Source: Lachnoclostridium sp. Marseille-P6806
GTDB lineage: Bacteria; Bacillota; Clostridia; Lachnospirales; Lachnospiraceae
Reading direction: 5' to 3'
Assembly: GCF_900625025.1 (NCBI RefSeq)
Contig: NZ_LR130577.1
Location: 233,901 to 297,900, forward strand
Length of the DNA: 64,000 nucleotides
The notes under the pieces are model-generated. The model saw nothing but the letters and a program-made list of their open reading frames with translations, did not search any database and was not told the DNA's origin. Positions 44,951 to 52,691 of this stretch are shown piece by piece. Made by a program: the position numbers and the translations under genes. Position 1 is the first letter of the stretch; each line of letters begins with the position of its first letter.

Positions 44951-47086
44951 TCATTCTTCTCCGCGCAGCCTCTTTGCCATTGTCGAGGGCATCCCGCACA
45001 TCTGCAGTGTCATGGAGAGCTGCAACGCGCCGCTCCTCACCCCGGCCGCCCGGCGCACCCGGCGCAGATCCCAGTACAGATTCGGATCATCTGTCGCGAA
45101 TACGACCGCGCCGTCCGGGTCTTTCCTGCCGTTGCTTTTCATGAGCTTATGAAAGGCTCTCGTCTCCTGCCCGTTCACGCTCGCCGACACCAGCAGCACA
45201 AAGCACGGGCAGAGCGCCGGATCGATGCGGAGCGCCCGCACATTTTCGGAAATATCAAGCGAAAACCGGATGCAGCCCTCGTCCCCGTAGCGCTCCGGCA
45301 GGAAAAACTGTTCCTCCTCGCGAAAGCCGCTGCCCGTATCGTAATAAATCTGCACGCTTGTAAGCGAAAGCGCCTCCGCCGCCGCGGCCTCCCGCGCCGC
45401 CCGTTCCCTCTCCTCGGCCTCGGCGCGGAGCTTCGGATCCTCAAGAATCAGCTCAGAGGGCACGATCACCTTTGTGCCGAGCTCCGCACGGAAAGCCGCA
45501 AGGGGAGCCGTTCCGCCGGTTACTCGCCGCTGAAACGCATCCTCCAGCTTCCTGTGACGCCCGAGCTCCTCTCCCGTGATGCCGTATCGGTCAAGGAGCC
45601 CCTCCATGAGTCTCTCCCGGCGCCTCTCATCCTCCGCGAGATACACCGTAAGCGCACGCAGGAACAGCTCTCTTGCCGGAACGGCGCGTTCCTCTGCCCA
45701 CTCATAGTCAATCGCCGTCCACCGGCCGCCGTCCACAAGAATGTTGGCAAATGTCATGTCGGGATCCGCGATCTCCATCTCGTCATGCGCCCCCGCCTTT
45801 TCGAGAAATTCATCGAGGAGAGCCCAGAACGCGGCCGTATCCCCGGCCTCATATGCTTCATCGAGGAGCGACCGGAGCGTCCGCCCTGGAACATAGGGAA
45901 ATTCCGCCGCTCCGTCCGCGCGCAGCGCGCAGGGCACGACATGGAGCCCATCCGGGTCCGCATAGCGGGCCGCCAGCTTCTTTCCCATTCGCGCCATTTC
46001 CGCCACATGCGCAGCGGCCGCAGGAGTGAGCGGCGACTTGATCACCACGCGCCGGACCGCCTCCGGCCCCTCCGTCGCTTCCGTCTGCTCCCGGAACGAG
46101 GTGACGATCTGATACTCGGGGGCCCGCTCGCCGGAATACTTCGCGTAGACCACCGGAAGCGCCGGACCGATCACGACCTCATAGGAATTGGAAAAGACCG
46201 GGTACAGACCGTCCTCCGCAATGCCTCCGTAGGCGTCTTTCTCGTCAAAAAGAAGCAGCCGGTCCCGGTCGAAATTGCGGATGTTCTCCGTGAGCTCGCT
46301 CCCCAGCGGGAGACGCCGGTCGGAATACACCGCGGACGGAAACTTGTAATCCGGATAGGGATAATAAAAGGAAAATTCCCGCACCCCGCACTCCCGGAAT
46401 ATCCGTTCCAGACGCTCTCTGGAAAAGGTACGGACACCGGAGGCGCTGTTTTCATAATTCTCGATGCCGTCAAAATACCGGCCGGTATGATCCTCTCGCG
46501 CGCCGGCGAAATACTTGAGCCCCAGCCGGTTTTCAATCGCCATGACGAGGCGTCCTCCCTCTTTCAGATGCGGGAGAATGCGGCGAAGCTCCTCGTGAAA
46601 GGGCCGCTCCGCACGGATATAGCTGCCCGCATATTCAAAGACGCCGATCAGGAAAATATAGTCGTAATCCGCCGGCAGCGAGGGCTCAATGTCCTCAAAA
46701 TTGCCGACGTGAATCGTGATGTTGCTTCTGTCGCGGTTCCGGTACGCATTGATCTGCGCCCGCTTGAATGAAAGATCGATGCATTCGACCGCGCCGGCCT
46801 TGGCCGCCAGCATTCCGGTGACCGCGCCGGGTCCCGCGCCGATCTCGAGCACCTTTTCCGTGCCGTTCATCGGGATCCATTCCACGATGTTCGCGCGGAC
46901 CGGGGAGAGATGGTACAGCGTCGGCCAGTCGCAGCGCTCCCGGATCAGCGCGGGGAATTTCCCGGGAGAGACTGCTTTCACGAGCGCAAGAAGCTCATCC
47001 TCCACCGCTCCGTCGCAGTAATAATCCTCCCCTGGATAATGAGCATAGTCCAGTGTAACGCCGCCGATTTTGACTTTATCTTCCAT
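44951..47086 (-). CDS. WbdD-like methyltransferase-kinase fusion, putative polysaccharide chain terminator
   Basis: The product has 711 residues. ATG at 47086 has GGGG six bases upstream; ATG at 47098 is an alternative. The SAM-dependent methyltransferase domain is at about 60-275 (motif I KVLEIGAGPGAVTG at 78-91, IFLIGVFEY). A protein-kinase-like fold follows at about 310-520: Lys350 in VVIKSPL, catalytic segment DPDMTFANIL (441-450) and metal-binding IDYEWA (459-464). A short Glu/Arg coiled coil (about 590-612) and a beta-rich C-terminal domain end the protein. E. coli WbdD has the same two activities and caps O-antigen for Wzm/Wzt export; those genes are directly upstream here. The capping role is inferred. 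Confidence 0.75.
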   Translation of the reverse strand: MEDKVKIGGVTLDYAHYPGEDYYCDGAVEDELLALVKAVSPGKFPALIRERCDWPTLYHLSPVRANIVEWIPMNGTEKVLEIGAGPGAVTGMLAAKAGAVECIDLSFKRAQINAYRNRDRSNITIHVGNFEDIEPSLPADYDYIFLIGVFEYAGSYIRAERPFHEELRRILPHLKEGGRLVMAIENRLGLKYFAGAREDHTGRYFDGIENYENSASGVRTFSRERLERIFRECGVREFSFYYPYPDYKFPSAVYSDRRLPLGSELTENIRNFDRDRLLLFDEKDAYGGIAEDGLYPVFSNSYEVVIGPALPVVYAKYSGERAPEYQIVTSFREQTEATEGPEAVRRVVIKSPLTPAAAAHVAEMARMGKKLAARYADPDGLHVVPCALRADGAAEFPYVPGRTLRSLLDEAYEAGDTAAFWALLDEFLEKAGAHDEMEIADPDMTFANILVDGGRWTAIDYEWAEERAVPARELFLRALTVYLAEDERRRERLMEGLLDRYGITGEELGRHRKLEDAFQRRVTGGTAPLAAFRAELGTKVIVPSELILEDPKLRAEAEERERAAREAAAAEALSLTSVQIYYDTGSGFREEEQFFLPERYGDEGCIRFSLDISENVRALRIDPALCPCFVLLVSASVNGQETRAFHKLMKSNGRKDPDGAVVFATDDPNLYWDLRRVRRAAGVRSGALQLSMTLQMCGMPSTMAKRLRGEE

Positions 47087-47095
47087 AAAAATCCC

Positions 47096-47201
47096 CATGC
47101 CGAAGCGTTCCCCGGCGAGGTACGCGCCATAGCCTCTCTCTGTGCCAGCGCGCAGTATGCCGGGCCGCGCCGTCCCGCTTCCCACCGCCCGGGCTTCGGC
47201 A
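47096..47201. repeat. Dispersed palindromic repeat, copy C
   Basis: Non-coding DNA between wzt and the methyltransferase-kinase gene is bounded by TGCCGAAGC (47098-47106) and GCTTCGGCA (47193-47201), a perfect 9-bp inverted repeat. The left part, CCGAAGCGTT followed by GCGAGGTACGCGCC, matches copies A and B. As with those copies, it begins about 10-13 bp upstream of a start codon. Confidence 0.55.
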
Positions 47202-47214
47202 CAAACAGCCGGTG

Positions 47215-48714
47215 TCAGCTCACCGTCACCACGGAATTCATATCATAGTAGCCGACCGTATTCTTGTCGGAGACCACCGTGAGATTCATTGCATCATACA
47301 GACGGTGATACACGGTGAAGCTCTCTTTCTCGAAGCCGGTGCAGCCAAAGCTCAGAAGATATTCCCCTCCCTGCAGATCCATTCTCTGCGAAAAGGTGAT
47401 CGTCTTCTCCTCCCCTGCGCGGACCGGCTCAAGAAAGGCCTTTTCAAACATGGTGTTGGTCCCGCACAGCTCGACGCCGTACACGTTCCGTATCGTAAAG
47501 GCAAAAATCGGCGCCGCGATGTCCTCCAGAATTTTCACCCGCATGTGCACCGTGCAGAGGGTTCCCTTGAGGATGGTCGTCGAGCGCTTTCCGCCGTCGT
47601 CCGTGACCCAGTACTCCGTGATCTTCACCCTGCCGGAGCCGTATTCCAGCGTTCCGGCCTCCGGCATGTCCTCCCCTGCGGATTTCTCCGCCCGGCGCAG
47701 CTCGTCGGCCGTATAGACCGGCGCCTCCTCTCCCTCCGCTCTGGCTTCCGCTTTCGGATGCGGGCGGTTCTCGCTGGTTCCCTGCGTCTCCGCGCCCTCG
47801 GCGCTGACCTGCATCCGCTCCGCCGCGGCCCTCGCGCGCTCGGCAGAATCTCCCTTTACCTTGGCGTCCGCCTCATCGGCCTTTTTCGCCGCCGCGGCAA
47901 AGATCGCCTCATCCGCCGTCATTCCGTTCGGCAGCGCATTTCCGTGCGTGCGCCCCCCGTTCGGATCGTACTGGCCGACGAGCACCTGCTTGTAGATGTC
48001 GATCATCTCCTTGGGACTGCCCTCGCCGAGCTTGTGCCCGCGGTTCAGCAGCACCACGCGGTCGCAGTATTTGCTGATGTTGCTGAGGTCGTGGCTGACG
48101 AAAAGAACGGTCTTCCCCTGCTTCTTGAACTCCTCGAACTTATGATAGCATTTTGCCTGAAAAAACACGTCTCCAACCGAGAGAGCCTCGTCCACAATGA
48201 GGATCTCGGGCTCGATGTTGATCGCCACCGCAAAGGCGAGACGCATGAACATGCCCGAGGAGTAGGTCTTGACCGGCTGATAAACGTATTCTCCGATGTC
48301 GGCAAAGTCGAGAATGGCATCGATCTTATCCGCGATCTCCTGCTCGGAAAAGCCGATCATCGTGCCGTTCAGATAGATGTTCTCAATGCCGTTGTATTCC
48401 AGATTGAAGCCGGCCCCCAACTCGAGAAGCGCCGATATCCGCCCCGCCACCGCCACATCGCCGGAGGTCGGATTGAGCACGCCGGTGATGATCTTTAAGA
48501 TCGTGGACTTGCCGGAGCCGTTGGTGCCGATGATTCCGACCGTCTCGCCGCGGTACACGGTGAGATCCACATTTTCAAGCGCCATATGCTCGGTATAATG
48601 CGCCCCCTTAAACCCCAGCGCATCCGCCACGCGGTCGCGGTTGTGGGGGTAGAGTTTGTACATCTTATTGAGTCCGGTCACCCGGATGGCAACCTCTCTG
48701 TTCTGCATATCCAT
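47215..48714 (-). CDS. wzt: Polysaccharide ABC exporter ATPase with C-terminal glycan-recognition domain
   Basis: The product has 499 residues. ATG at 48714 (MDMQNREVAIRV) follows AGG at five bases; GTG at 48720 and ATG at 48708 are alternatives. The ATPase domain is at 1-245 (Walker A GTNGSGKST, signature YSSGMFMRLAFA, Walker B EILIVDEALSVGD). An Ala/Glu-rich linker of about 90 residues follows, then a beta-sandwich domain (about 350-499; VKITEYWVTDDGG, TIRNVYGVELCGTNT, GEYLLSFGCTGF) like Wzt-C. That domain recognises the modified non-reducing end of the polymer in O9a-type systems. It works with the permease encoded upstream. Confidence 0.88.
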   Translation of the reverse strand: MDMQNREVAIRVTGLNKMYKLYPHNRDRVADALGFKGAHYTEHMALENVDLTVYRGETVGIIGTNGSGKSTILKIITGVLNPTSGDVAVAGRISALLELGAGFNLEYNGIENIYLNGTMIGFSEQEIADKIDAILDFADIGEYVYQPVKTYSSGMFMRLAFAVAINIEPEILIVDEALSVGDVFFQAKCYHKFEEFKKQGKTVLFVSHDLSNISKYCDRVVLLNRGHKLGEGSPKEMIDIYKQVLVGQYDPNGGRTHGNALPNGMTADEAIFAAAAKKADEADAKVKGDSAERARAAAERMQVSAEGAETQGTSENRPHPKAEARAEGEEAPVYTADELRRAEKSAGEDMPEAGTLEYGSGRVKITEYWVTDDGGKRSTTILKGTLCTVHMRVKILEDIAAPIFAFTIRNVYGVELCGTNTMFEKAFLEPVRAGEEKTITFSQRMDLQGGEYLLSFGCTGFEKESFTVYHRLYDAMNLTVVSDKNTVGYYDMNSVVTVS

Positions 48715-48773
48715 ATTCACCTGTCCGCCTGCCGCATTTTTCTCAGCGCAGGCGCTCCGTCCCGTTCCGTCCG

Positions 48774-49793
48774 TCAGAGTATATCCGCAAAACCGGTTTT
48801 CAGCTTTTTGAAGATCAGCGAGCCAAGGCCGAACAGCAGCGCCGTCAGAATCCAGAAATAGGTCGTGCTGTAAAAATGCGTAAAAAACCACTGCTGCTCG
48901 TAGATCGCCCCGCGGAAGCCGTTCACGATGTAGGTCATCGGATTCAGCTTGATGAGAATGATCATATCGCTGTGCTGGAGCAGCGATATATTCCAGAGAA
49001 TCGGCGTGGCCCACGTCCCGATCTGCATCCCGATTCCGATGATCTGCTGCAGGTCGCGGAAGTACACCGTGACGGCGCAGGTCGCATAGCACATTCCGAG
49101 CACCATGATGAAGCAGGCCGCCGAATAATAAGGAAGCTGCAGCCAGTAGAGGCTCGGCCGGCAGCCGTACAGCACGGCGACGACAAGGAGAAAGGCGGTG
49201 AAAAAAATATGGGTGAACAGCGCCGCAATGATCTTGATGATCGGCAGCACGCTGATCTTGAACACAACCTTTTTGACAAGATAATTGTATTCCAGAAGCG
49301 ACGCCGTCCCGGACGAAAGCGCATCCTGAAAGAAAAACCACGGCACCATGCCCGCCATGAGAAAAACCACATACGGGATCGGCTCGCCGGTCGCCGCGGA
49401 GCTCTGCGTCTGGTGAAAGACCTTATCGAACACGATCCAGTACATGAGCACCGTTGTGACCGGAGGAACCAGAGCCCAGACTGCGCCGAAGATCGAACCG
49501 GCGTAGCGCTTTTTGAAATCGTTCTTTGCCAGACGCCAGATCAGCCTCCGATTGTTCCAGAGCTCTTTCGGCAGCACCGTCAGCTTATGATAAAACACCG
49601 TAAACGACAGGATCCCTGTCCCGAGAAGCACGCAGCCGCAGATCTTCTTGAGACGCTGCGTATCCGGATCGTCCAGAGGATTGTTGTGCAGAAGAATCAC
49701 CGCAGCCAGAGCAGCCGCGGCGATCCACGCAAATATCATGATCGGTTTTCCGTATTTCGTCCGTCCCCGGACGACTCCGCTCTGACCGTTCAC
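48774..49793 (-). CDS. wzm: Polysaccharide ABC exporter permease (ABC-2 family)
   Basis: The product has 339 residues. GTG at 49793 overlaps the rfbC stop (GTGA) and has GGAG nine bases upstream. An extra N-terminal part (1-75) with two hydrophobic helices precedes the usual six-helix ABC-2 core, which starts at LWNNRRLIWRLAKNDFKKRYAGSIFG, the conserved amphipathic helix. The core ends with the FYSTTYFWILTALLFGLGSLIF helix. It exports the lipid-linked polysaccharide across the cytoplasmic membrane. The N-terminal addition is not found in typical TagG or Wzm proteins. Confidence 0.88.
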   Translation of the reverse strand: MNGQSGVVRGRTKYGKPIMIFAWIAAAALAAVILLHNNPLDDPDTQRLKKICGCVLLGTGILSFTVFYHKLTVLPKELWNNRRLIWRLAKNDFKKRYAGSIFGAVWALVPPVTTVLMYWIVFDKVFHQTQSSAATGEPIPYVVFLMAGMVPWFFFQDALSSGTASLLEYNYLVKKVVFKISVLPIIKIIAALFTHIFFTAFLLVVAVLYGCRPSLYWLQLPYYSAACFIMVLGMCYATCAVTVYFRDLQQIIGIGMQIGTWATPILWNISLLQHSDMIILIKLNPMTYIVNGFRGAIYEQQWFFTHFYSTTYFWILTALLFGLGSLIFKKLKTGFADIL

Positions 49794-50380
49794 TGATTTT
49801 CACTCCGTGACGCCGGGACAATTCCGCGCTCCCGGCAATATTCCGCAAGACCCGGATGCACCCGGTCCTTTTCGGAGAGAACCGGCTCCGCGATATCGCC
49901 CAGCGGCCACTCCACGCCGATCTCCGGATCATTCCACATCAGCCCGCCCTCATCGTTCGGATGATAAAAATCCGTGACCTTATAGCAGAACTCGGCCTCC
50001 TCCGAGAGGACAAGAAAGCCGTGCGCGAAATTCTTCGGAATAAAGAACTGCTTCTTATTCTCCGCCGAGAGGACGACGCCGAACCACCGGCCGAACGTGC
50101 GGCTCCCCTCTCTCAGATCGACCGCCGCATCAAAGACTTCGCCGCGGACAACGCGAACCAGCTTGTCCTGCGGGAAATTTTTCTGAAAGTGAAGTCCCCG
50201 GAGAACGCCCCTGCGGCTCGCCGACTGGTTATCCTGCACGAAGTGCTGATCAATCCCCGCCTCGCAGAAATCCTGATAATTATAGGTCTCCATGAAATAC
50301 CCGCGCTCATCCGGAAACACCCGGGGGGTGATGACCTTAAGCCCCTCGATCCCGCAGGTTTCTACTGTGATTTTCCCCAT
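49790..50380 (-). CDS. rfbC: dTDP-4-dehydrorhamnose 3,5-epimerase
   Basis: A 196-residue cupin-type epimerase. ATG at 50380 is chosen because the protein then starts MGKITVET as usual; the ribosome site (GGAG) is 13 bases away, and a TTG at 50413 lacks one. Conserved features are DERGYFMETY, HFVQDNQSASRRGVLRGLHFQ with the catalytic His of GLHF, and FAHGFLVLSEEAEFCYK with the tyrosine acid. It follows rfbA by 36 bp. It makes dTDP-4-keto-L-rhamnose for the reductase RfbD, which is not in this window. Confidence 0.93.
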   Translation of the reverse strand: MGKITVETCGIEGLKVITPRVFPDERGYFMETYNYQDFCEAGIDQHFVQDNQSASRRGVLRGLHFQKNFPQDKLVRVVRGEVFDAAVDLREGSRTFGRWFGVVLSAENKKQFFIPKNFAHGFLVLSEEAEFCYKVTDFYHPNDEGGLMWNDPEIGVEWPLGDIAEPVLSEKDRVHPGLAEYCRERGIVPASRSENQ

Positions 50381-50416
50381 TTTCGTATCTGTTCTCCGTA
50401 TCCGTCTGTTCAAAAG

Positions 50417-51286
50417 TCAAAGCCCGCTCGCCACCGCAACAAGATACTGCCCGTATTCCGTCCTGGCAAGAGGCTCCGAGAGCCTCAGCAGAGCCTCCCG
50501 GTCGATAAATCCCTTTTTATAGGCAATCTCTTCAATGCAGGAAATATAAAGCCCCTGCCTCTTCTGGAACGCCGCGACAAAATCCGCCGCGTCAAGAAGC
50601 GCATCCGGGTTGCCCGTATCCAGCCATGCGAAGCCGCGCCCGAGCGTCTCCACATGCAGCGTCCCGCGGCGCAGGTACTCGTTATTGATGCTTGTGATCT
50701 CGATCTCTCCGCGGGCGGACGGCTTCACGTTCGCCGCGATCTCCACCACGTCATTGTCGTAGAAATAGAGCCCCGGAACCGCGTAATTGCTCTTCGGACA
50801 TTCCGGTTTTTCCTCGATGGAAACCGCAAAGCCGTCCGCGTCGAACTCGACGACGCCGTACGCTCTGGGATCCTTTACGTAATAACCGAAAATCGTCGCG
50901 CCCGTCTGCCGCTTTGCCGCGCGGGTGAGGACTTTCGTGAAGCTCTGCCCGTAGAAAATATTATCCCCCAGCACCAGCGCGCACGAATCGCTCCCGATGA
51001 AATCCGCGCCGATGATGAACGCGTCGGCCAGTCCCCGCGGCTCCTCCTGAATGCGATAGACGAAACGCATGCCGAGCTGGCTGCCGTCGCCGAGGAGCTG
51101 CTCAAAAACCGGCAGATCGCGGGGCGTCGAGATGATCAGAACCTCCCGGATCCCAGCGAGCATCAGCGTGGACAGCGGATAATAGATCATCGGCTTGTCG
51201 TATACCGGCATGATCTGCTTGGAAACCGCCTTGGTGAGCGGATACAGTCTGGTGCCGGCCCCGCCGGCAAGAATAATCCCTTTCAT
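50417..51286 (-). CDS. rfbA: Glucose-1-phosphate thymidylyltransferase
   Basis: A 289-residue enzyme, the normal length. ATG at 51286 ([18 protein letters not shown]) has GGGGG five bases upstream; the in-frame extension covers repeat copy B. The nucleotide-binding loop is [20 protein letters not shown], with LGDNIFYG and EEKPECPKS. It makes dTDP-glucose from glucose-1-phosphate, supplied by the phosphoglucomutase in the cluster, and hands it to RfbB. Confidence 0.96.
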   Translation of the reverse strand: MKGIILAGGAGTRLYPLTKAVSKQIMPVYDKPMIYYPLSTLMLAGIREVLIISTPRDLPVFEQLLGDGSQLGMRFVYRIQEEPRGLADAFIIGADFIGSDSCALVLGDNIFYGQSFTKVLTRAAKRQTGATIFGYYVKDPRAYGVVEFDADGFAVSIEEKPECPKSNYAVPGLYFYDNDVVEIAANVKPSARGEIEITSINNEYLRRGTLHVETLGRGFAWLDTGNPDALLDAADFVAAFQKRQGLYISCIEEIAYKKGFIDREALLRLSEPLARTEYGQYLVAVASGL

Positions 51287-51295
51287 GATAGCCCC

Positions 51296-51360
51296 CATAC
51301 CGAAGCGTTTTATGCGAGGCACGCGCCGCAAAATCTGCGCATCCGCGTGATTTTTCACGC
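51296..51360. repeat. Dispersed palindromic repeat, copy B
   Basis: It starts CATACCGAAGCG, continues TATGCGAGGCACGCG and ends ATCCGCGTGATTTTTCAC, matching both flanks of copy A (836-970) without its inner part. A further TGCCGAAGC follows at 51371-51379. It lies in the rfbB-rfbA gap, about 10 bp before the rfbA start codon. Confidence 0.6.
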
Positions 51361-51396
51361 GGATCCTCCATGCCGAAGCCTGTGCCTGCGGCCGCG

Positions 51397-52491
51397 TCAG
51401 ATCTCTTTTCTTCCGCCGTACATCGCGTCATAATACTTCATGTAATCCCCCGAGGTGACGCGCTCCATCCAGTCCATGTTCTCAAAGTACCAGCGTATGG
51501 TCTTGCGGATTCCCTCCCGGAACATGGTCTTCGGCTCCCAGCCGAGATCGCGGTGAATCTTGTCCGGCGCGATCGCGTAGCGGCGGTCGTGGCCCTTGCG
51601 GTCCTCAACGTAGGTGATCAGATCCTCGCCGATCTTCTCCCTGCGGGGATCTGTCTCCGGAAGCTCCTCACGCAGAACCTCGATGATGGTCTTTACGATC
51701 TCGATGTTCTGCTTCTCATTATGTCCGCCCACATTATAGGTTTCAAAAAGCTCCGCCTTATGAATGACCAGATCGATCGCCCGGCAGTGATCCTCCACAT
51801 AGAGCCAGTCACGGACGTTCCTCCCGTCGCCGTAAACCGGAAGACTCCGCCCGTTCAGCGCGTTATTGATCATGAGTGGAATGAGCTTCTCCGGGAACTG
51901 ATAAGGGCCGTAGTTGTTGGAGCAGTTCGTGATATTCGCCGGGAAGCGGTAGGTGTCCATGTAGGAGCGGACCAGCATGTCGGAGCCGGCCTTGGAGGCG
52001 CTGTACGGACTGTGCGGCGCATAGGGCGTCGTCTCATAAAAGTATGCGTCCGGATCCTCCGGAAGAGAACCGTAGACCTCATCGGTGGAGACATGCACAA
52101 AGCGTCTCCCCTCCCGGAACGTCCCGTCGCCGTCATTCCACTGCTCCCGCGCGCAGTTCAGCATGTTCGCCGTGCCGAGGACATTGGTCTGCACAAAGAG
52201 CTCCGGCTGAACAATGGAGCGGTCGACATGGGACTCCGCGGCAAAGTGAACCACGACATCCACATCCTCCTCCGCAAAAACCCTGCGGATCGCCTCCTTG
52301 TCACAGATATCCGCCCTGACAAAACGGTAGTTCGGGCTGTTCTCGACATCTTTCAGGTTTTCCGGATTGCCGGCATAGGTCAGCGCATCCACGTTGACGA
52401 TACGGATCGTTTCTCCGTAGGTCCGGAACATGTAGTGGATGAAGTTCGAGCCGATAAAGCCGCAGCCTCCGGTTACAAGATAGGTTTTCAT
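51397..52491 (-). CDS. rfbB: dTDP-glucose 4,6-dehydratase
   Basis: A 364-residue SDR-type dehydratase. The NAD-binding motif is [14 protein letters not shown] at the N-terminus, then [20 protein letters not shown] and the catalytic YSASKAGSD Tyr/Lys pair. GGAGG lies six bases before ATG. It converts dTDP-glucose to dTDP-4-keto-6-deoxyglucose. It is the first gene of the polysaccharide cluster, behind a candidate extended -10 promoter at 52551-52559. Confidence 0.96.
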   Translation of the reverse strand: MKTYLVTGGCGFIGSNFIHYMFRTYGETIRIVNVDALTYAGNPENLKDVENSPNYRFVRADICDKEAIRRVFAEEDVDVVVHFAAESHVDRSIVQPELFVQTNVLGTANMLNCAREQWNDGDGTFREGRRFVHVSTDEVYGSLPEDPDAYFYETTPYAPHSPYSASKAGSDMLVRSYMDTYRFPANITNCSNNYGPYQFPEKLIPLMINNALNGRSLPVYGDGRNVRDWLYVEDHCRAIDLVIHKAELFETYNVGGHNEKQNIEIVKTIIEVLREELPETDPRREKIGEDLITYVEDRKGHDRRYAIAPDKIHRDLGWEPKTMFREGIRKTIRWYFENMDWMERVTSGDYMKYYDAMYGGRKEI

Positions 52492-52550
52492 GCGGTTCCT
52501 CCATATTGATCGGACAGCGGACAGGGCTCCGGATGTCCATAAGTGTTTTT

Positions 52551-52559
52551 ATTGTATCA
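52551..52559 (-). promoter_or_regulatory. Candidate extended -10 promoter of the polysaccharide cluster
   Basis: On the minus strand TGATACAAT forms a TGn-TACAAT extended -10 about 60 bp before the rfbB start. No -35 is seen at the expected place. Confidence 0.5.
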
Positions 52560-52607
52560 CATGCCATGCCGGCGCGCCATGCTGCCGGGAAGGGGAAGAG
52601 AAAGGCG

Positions 52608-52657
52608 CAGAAAGAGACTTCCGGATCAGCGATGAATGTCACTGTGCCGAAAGTCCC
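52608..52657 (-). terminator. Probable terminator of the GH30 operon
   Basis: On the minus strand GGGACTTTCGG pairs with CCGGAAGTCTC (two G-U pairs) over a 22-base loop, then TTTCTGCG. It is 35 bp past the stop of the last gene of the operon and just before the rfb promoter. Confidence 0.55.
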
Positions 52658-52691
52658 TTACAACGAAAGCTTAATCTATTCACTTGAAAAA

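Noticed and set aside
47086..47185. N-terminal extension of the methyltransferase-kinase
   Set aside because: The extra residues are encoded by repeat copy C and no ribosome site precedes the upstream ATG.
48715..49341. Long in-frame N-terminal extension of Wzt
   Set aside because: It overlaps the well-supported permease gene on the same strand in another frame and contains no known domain.
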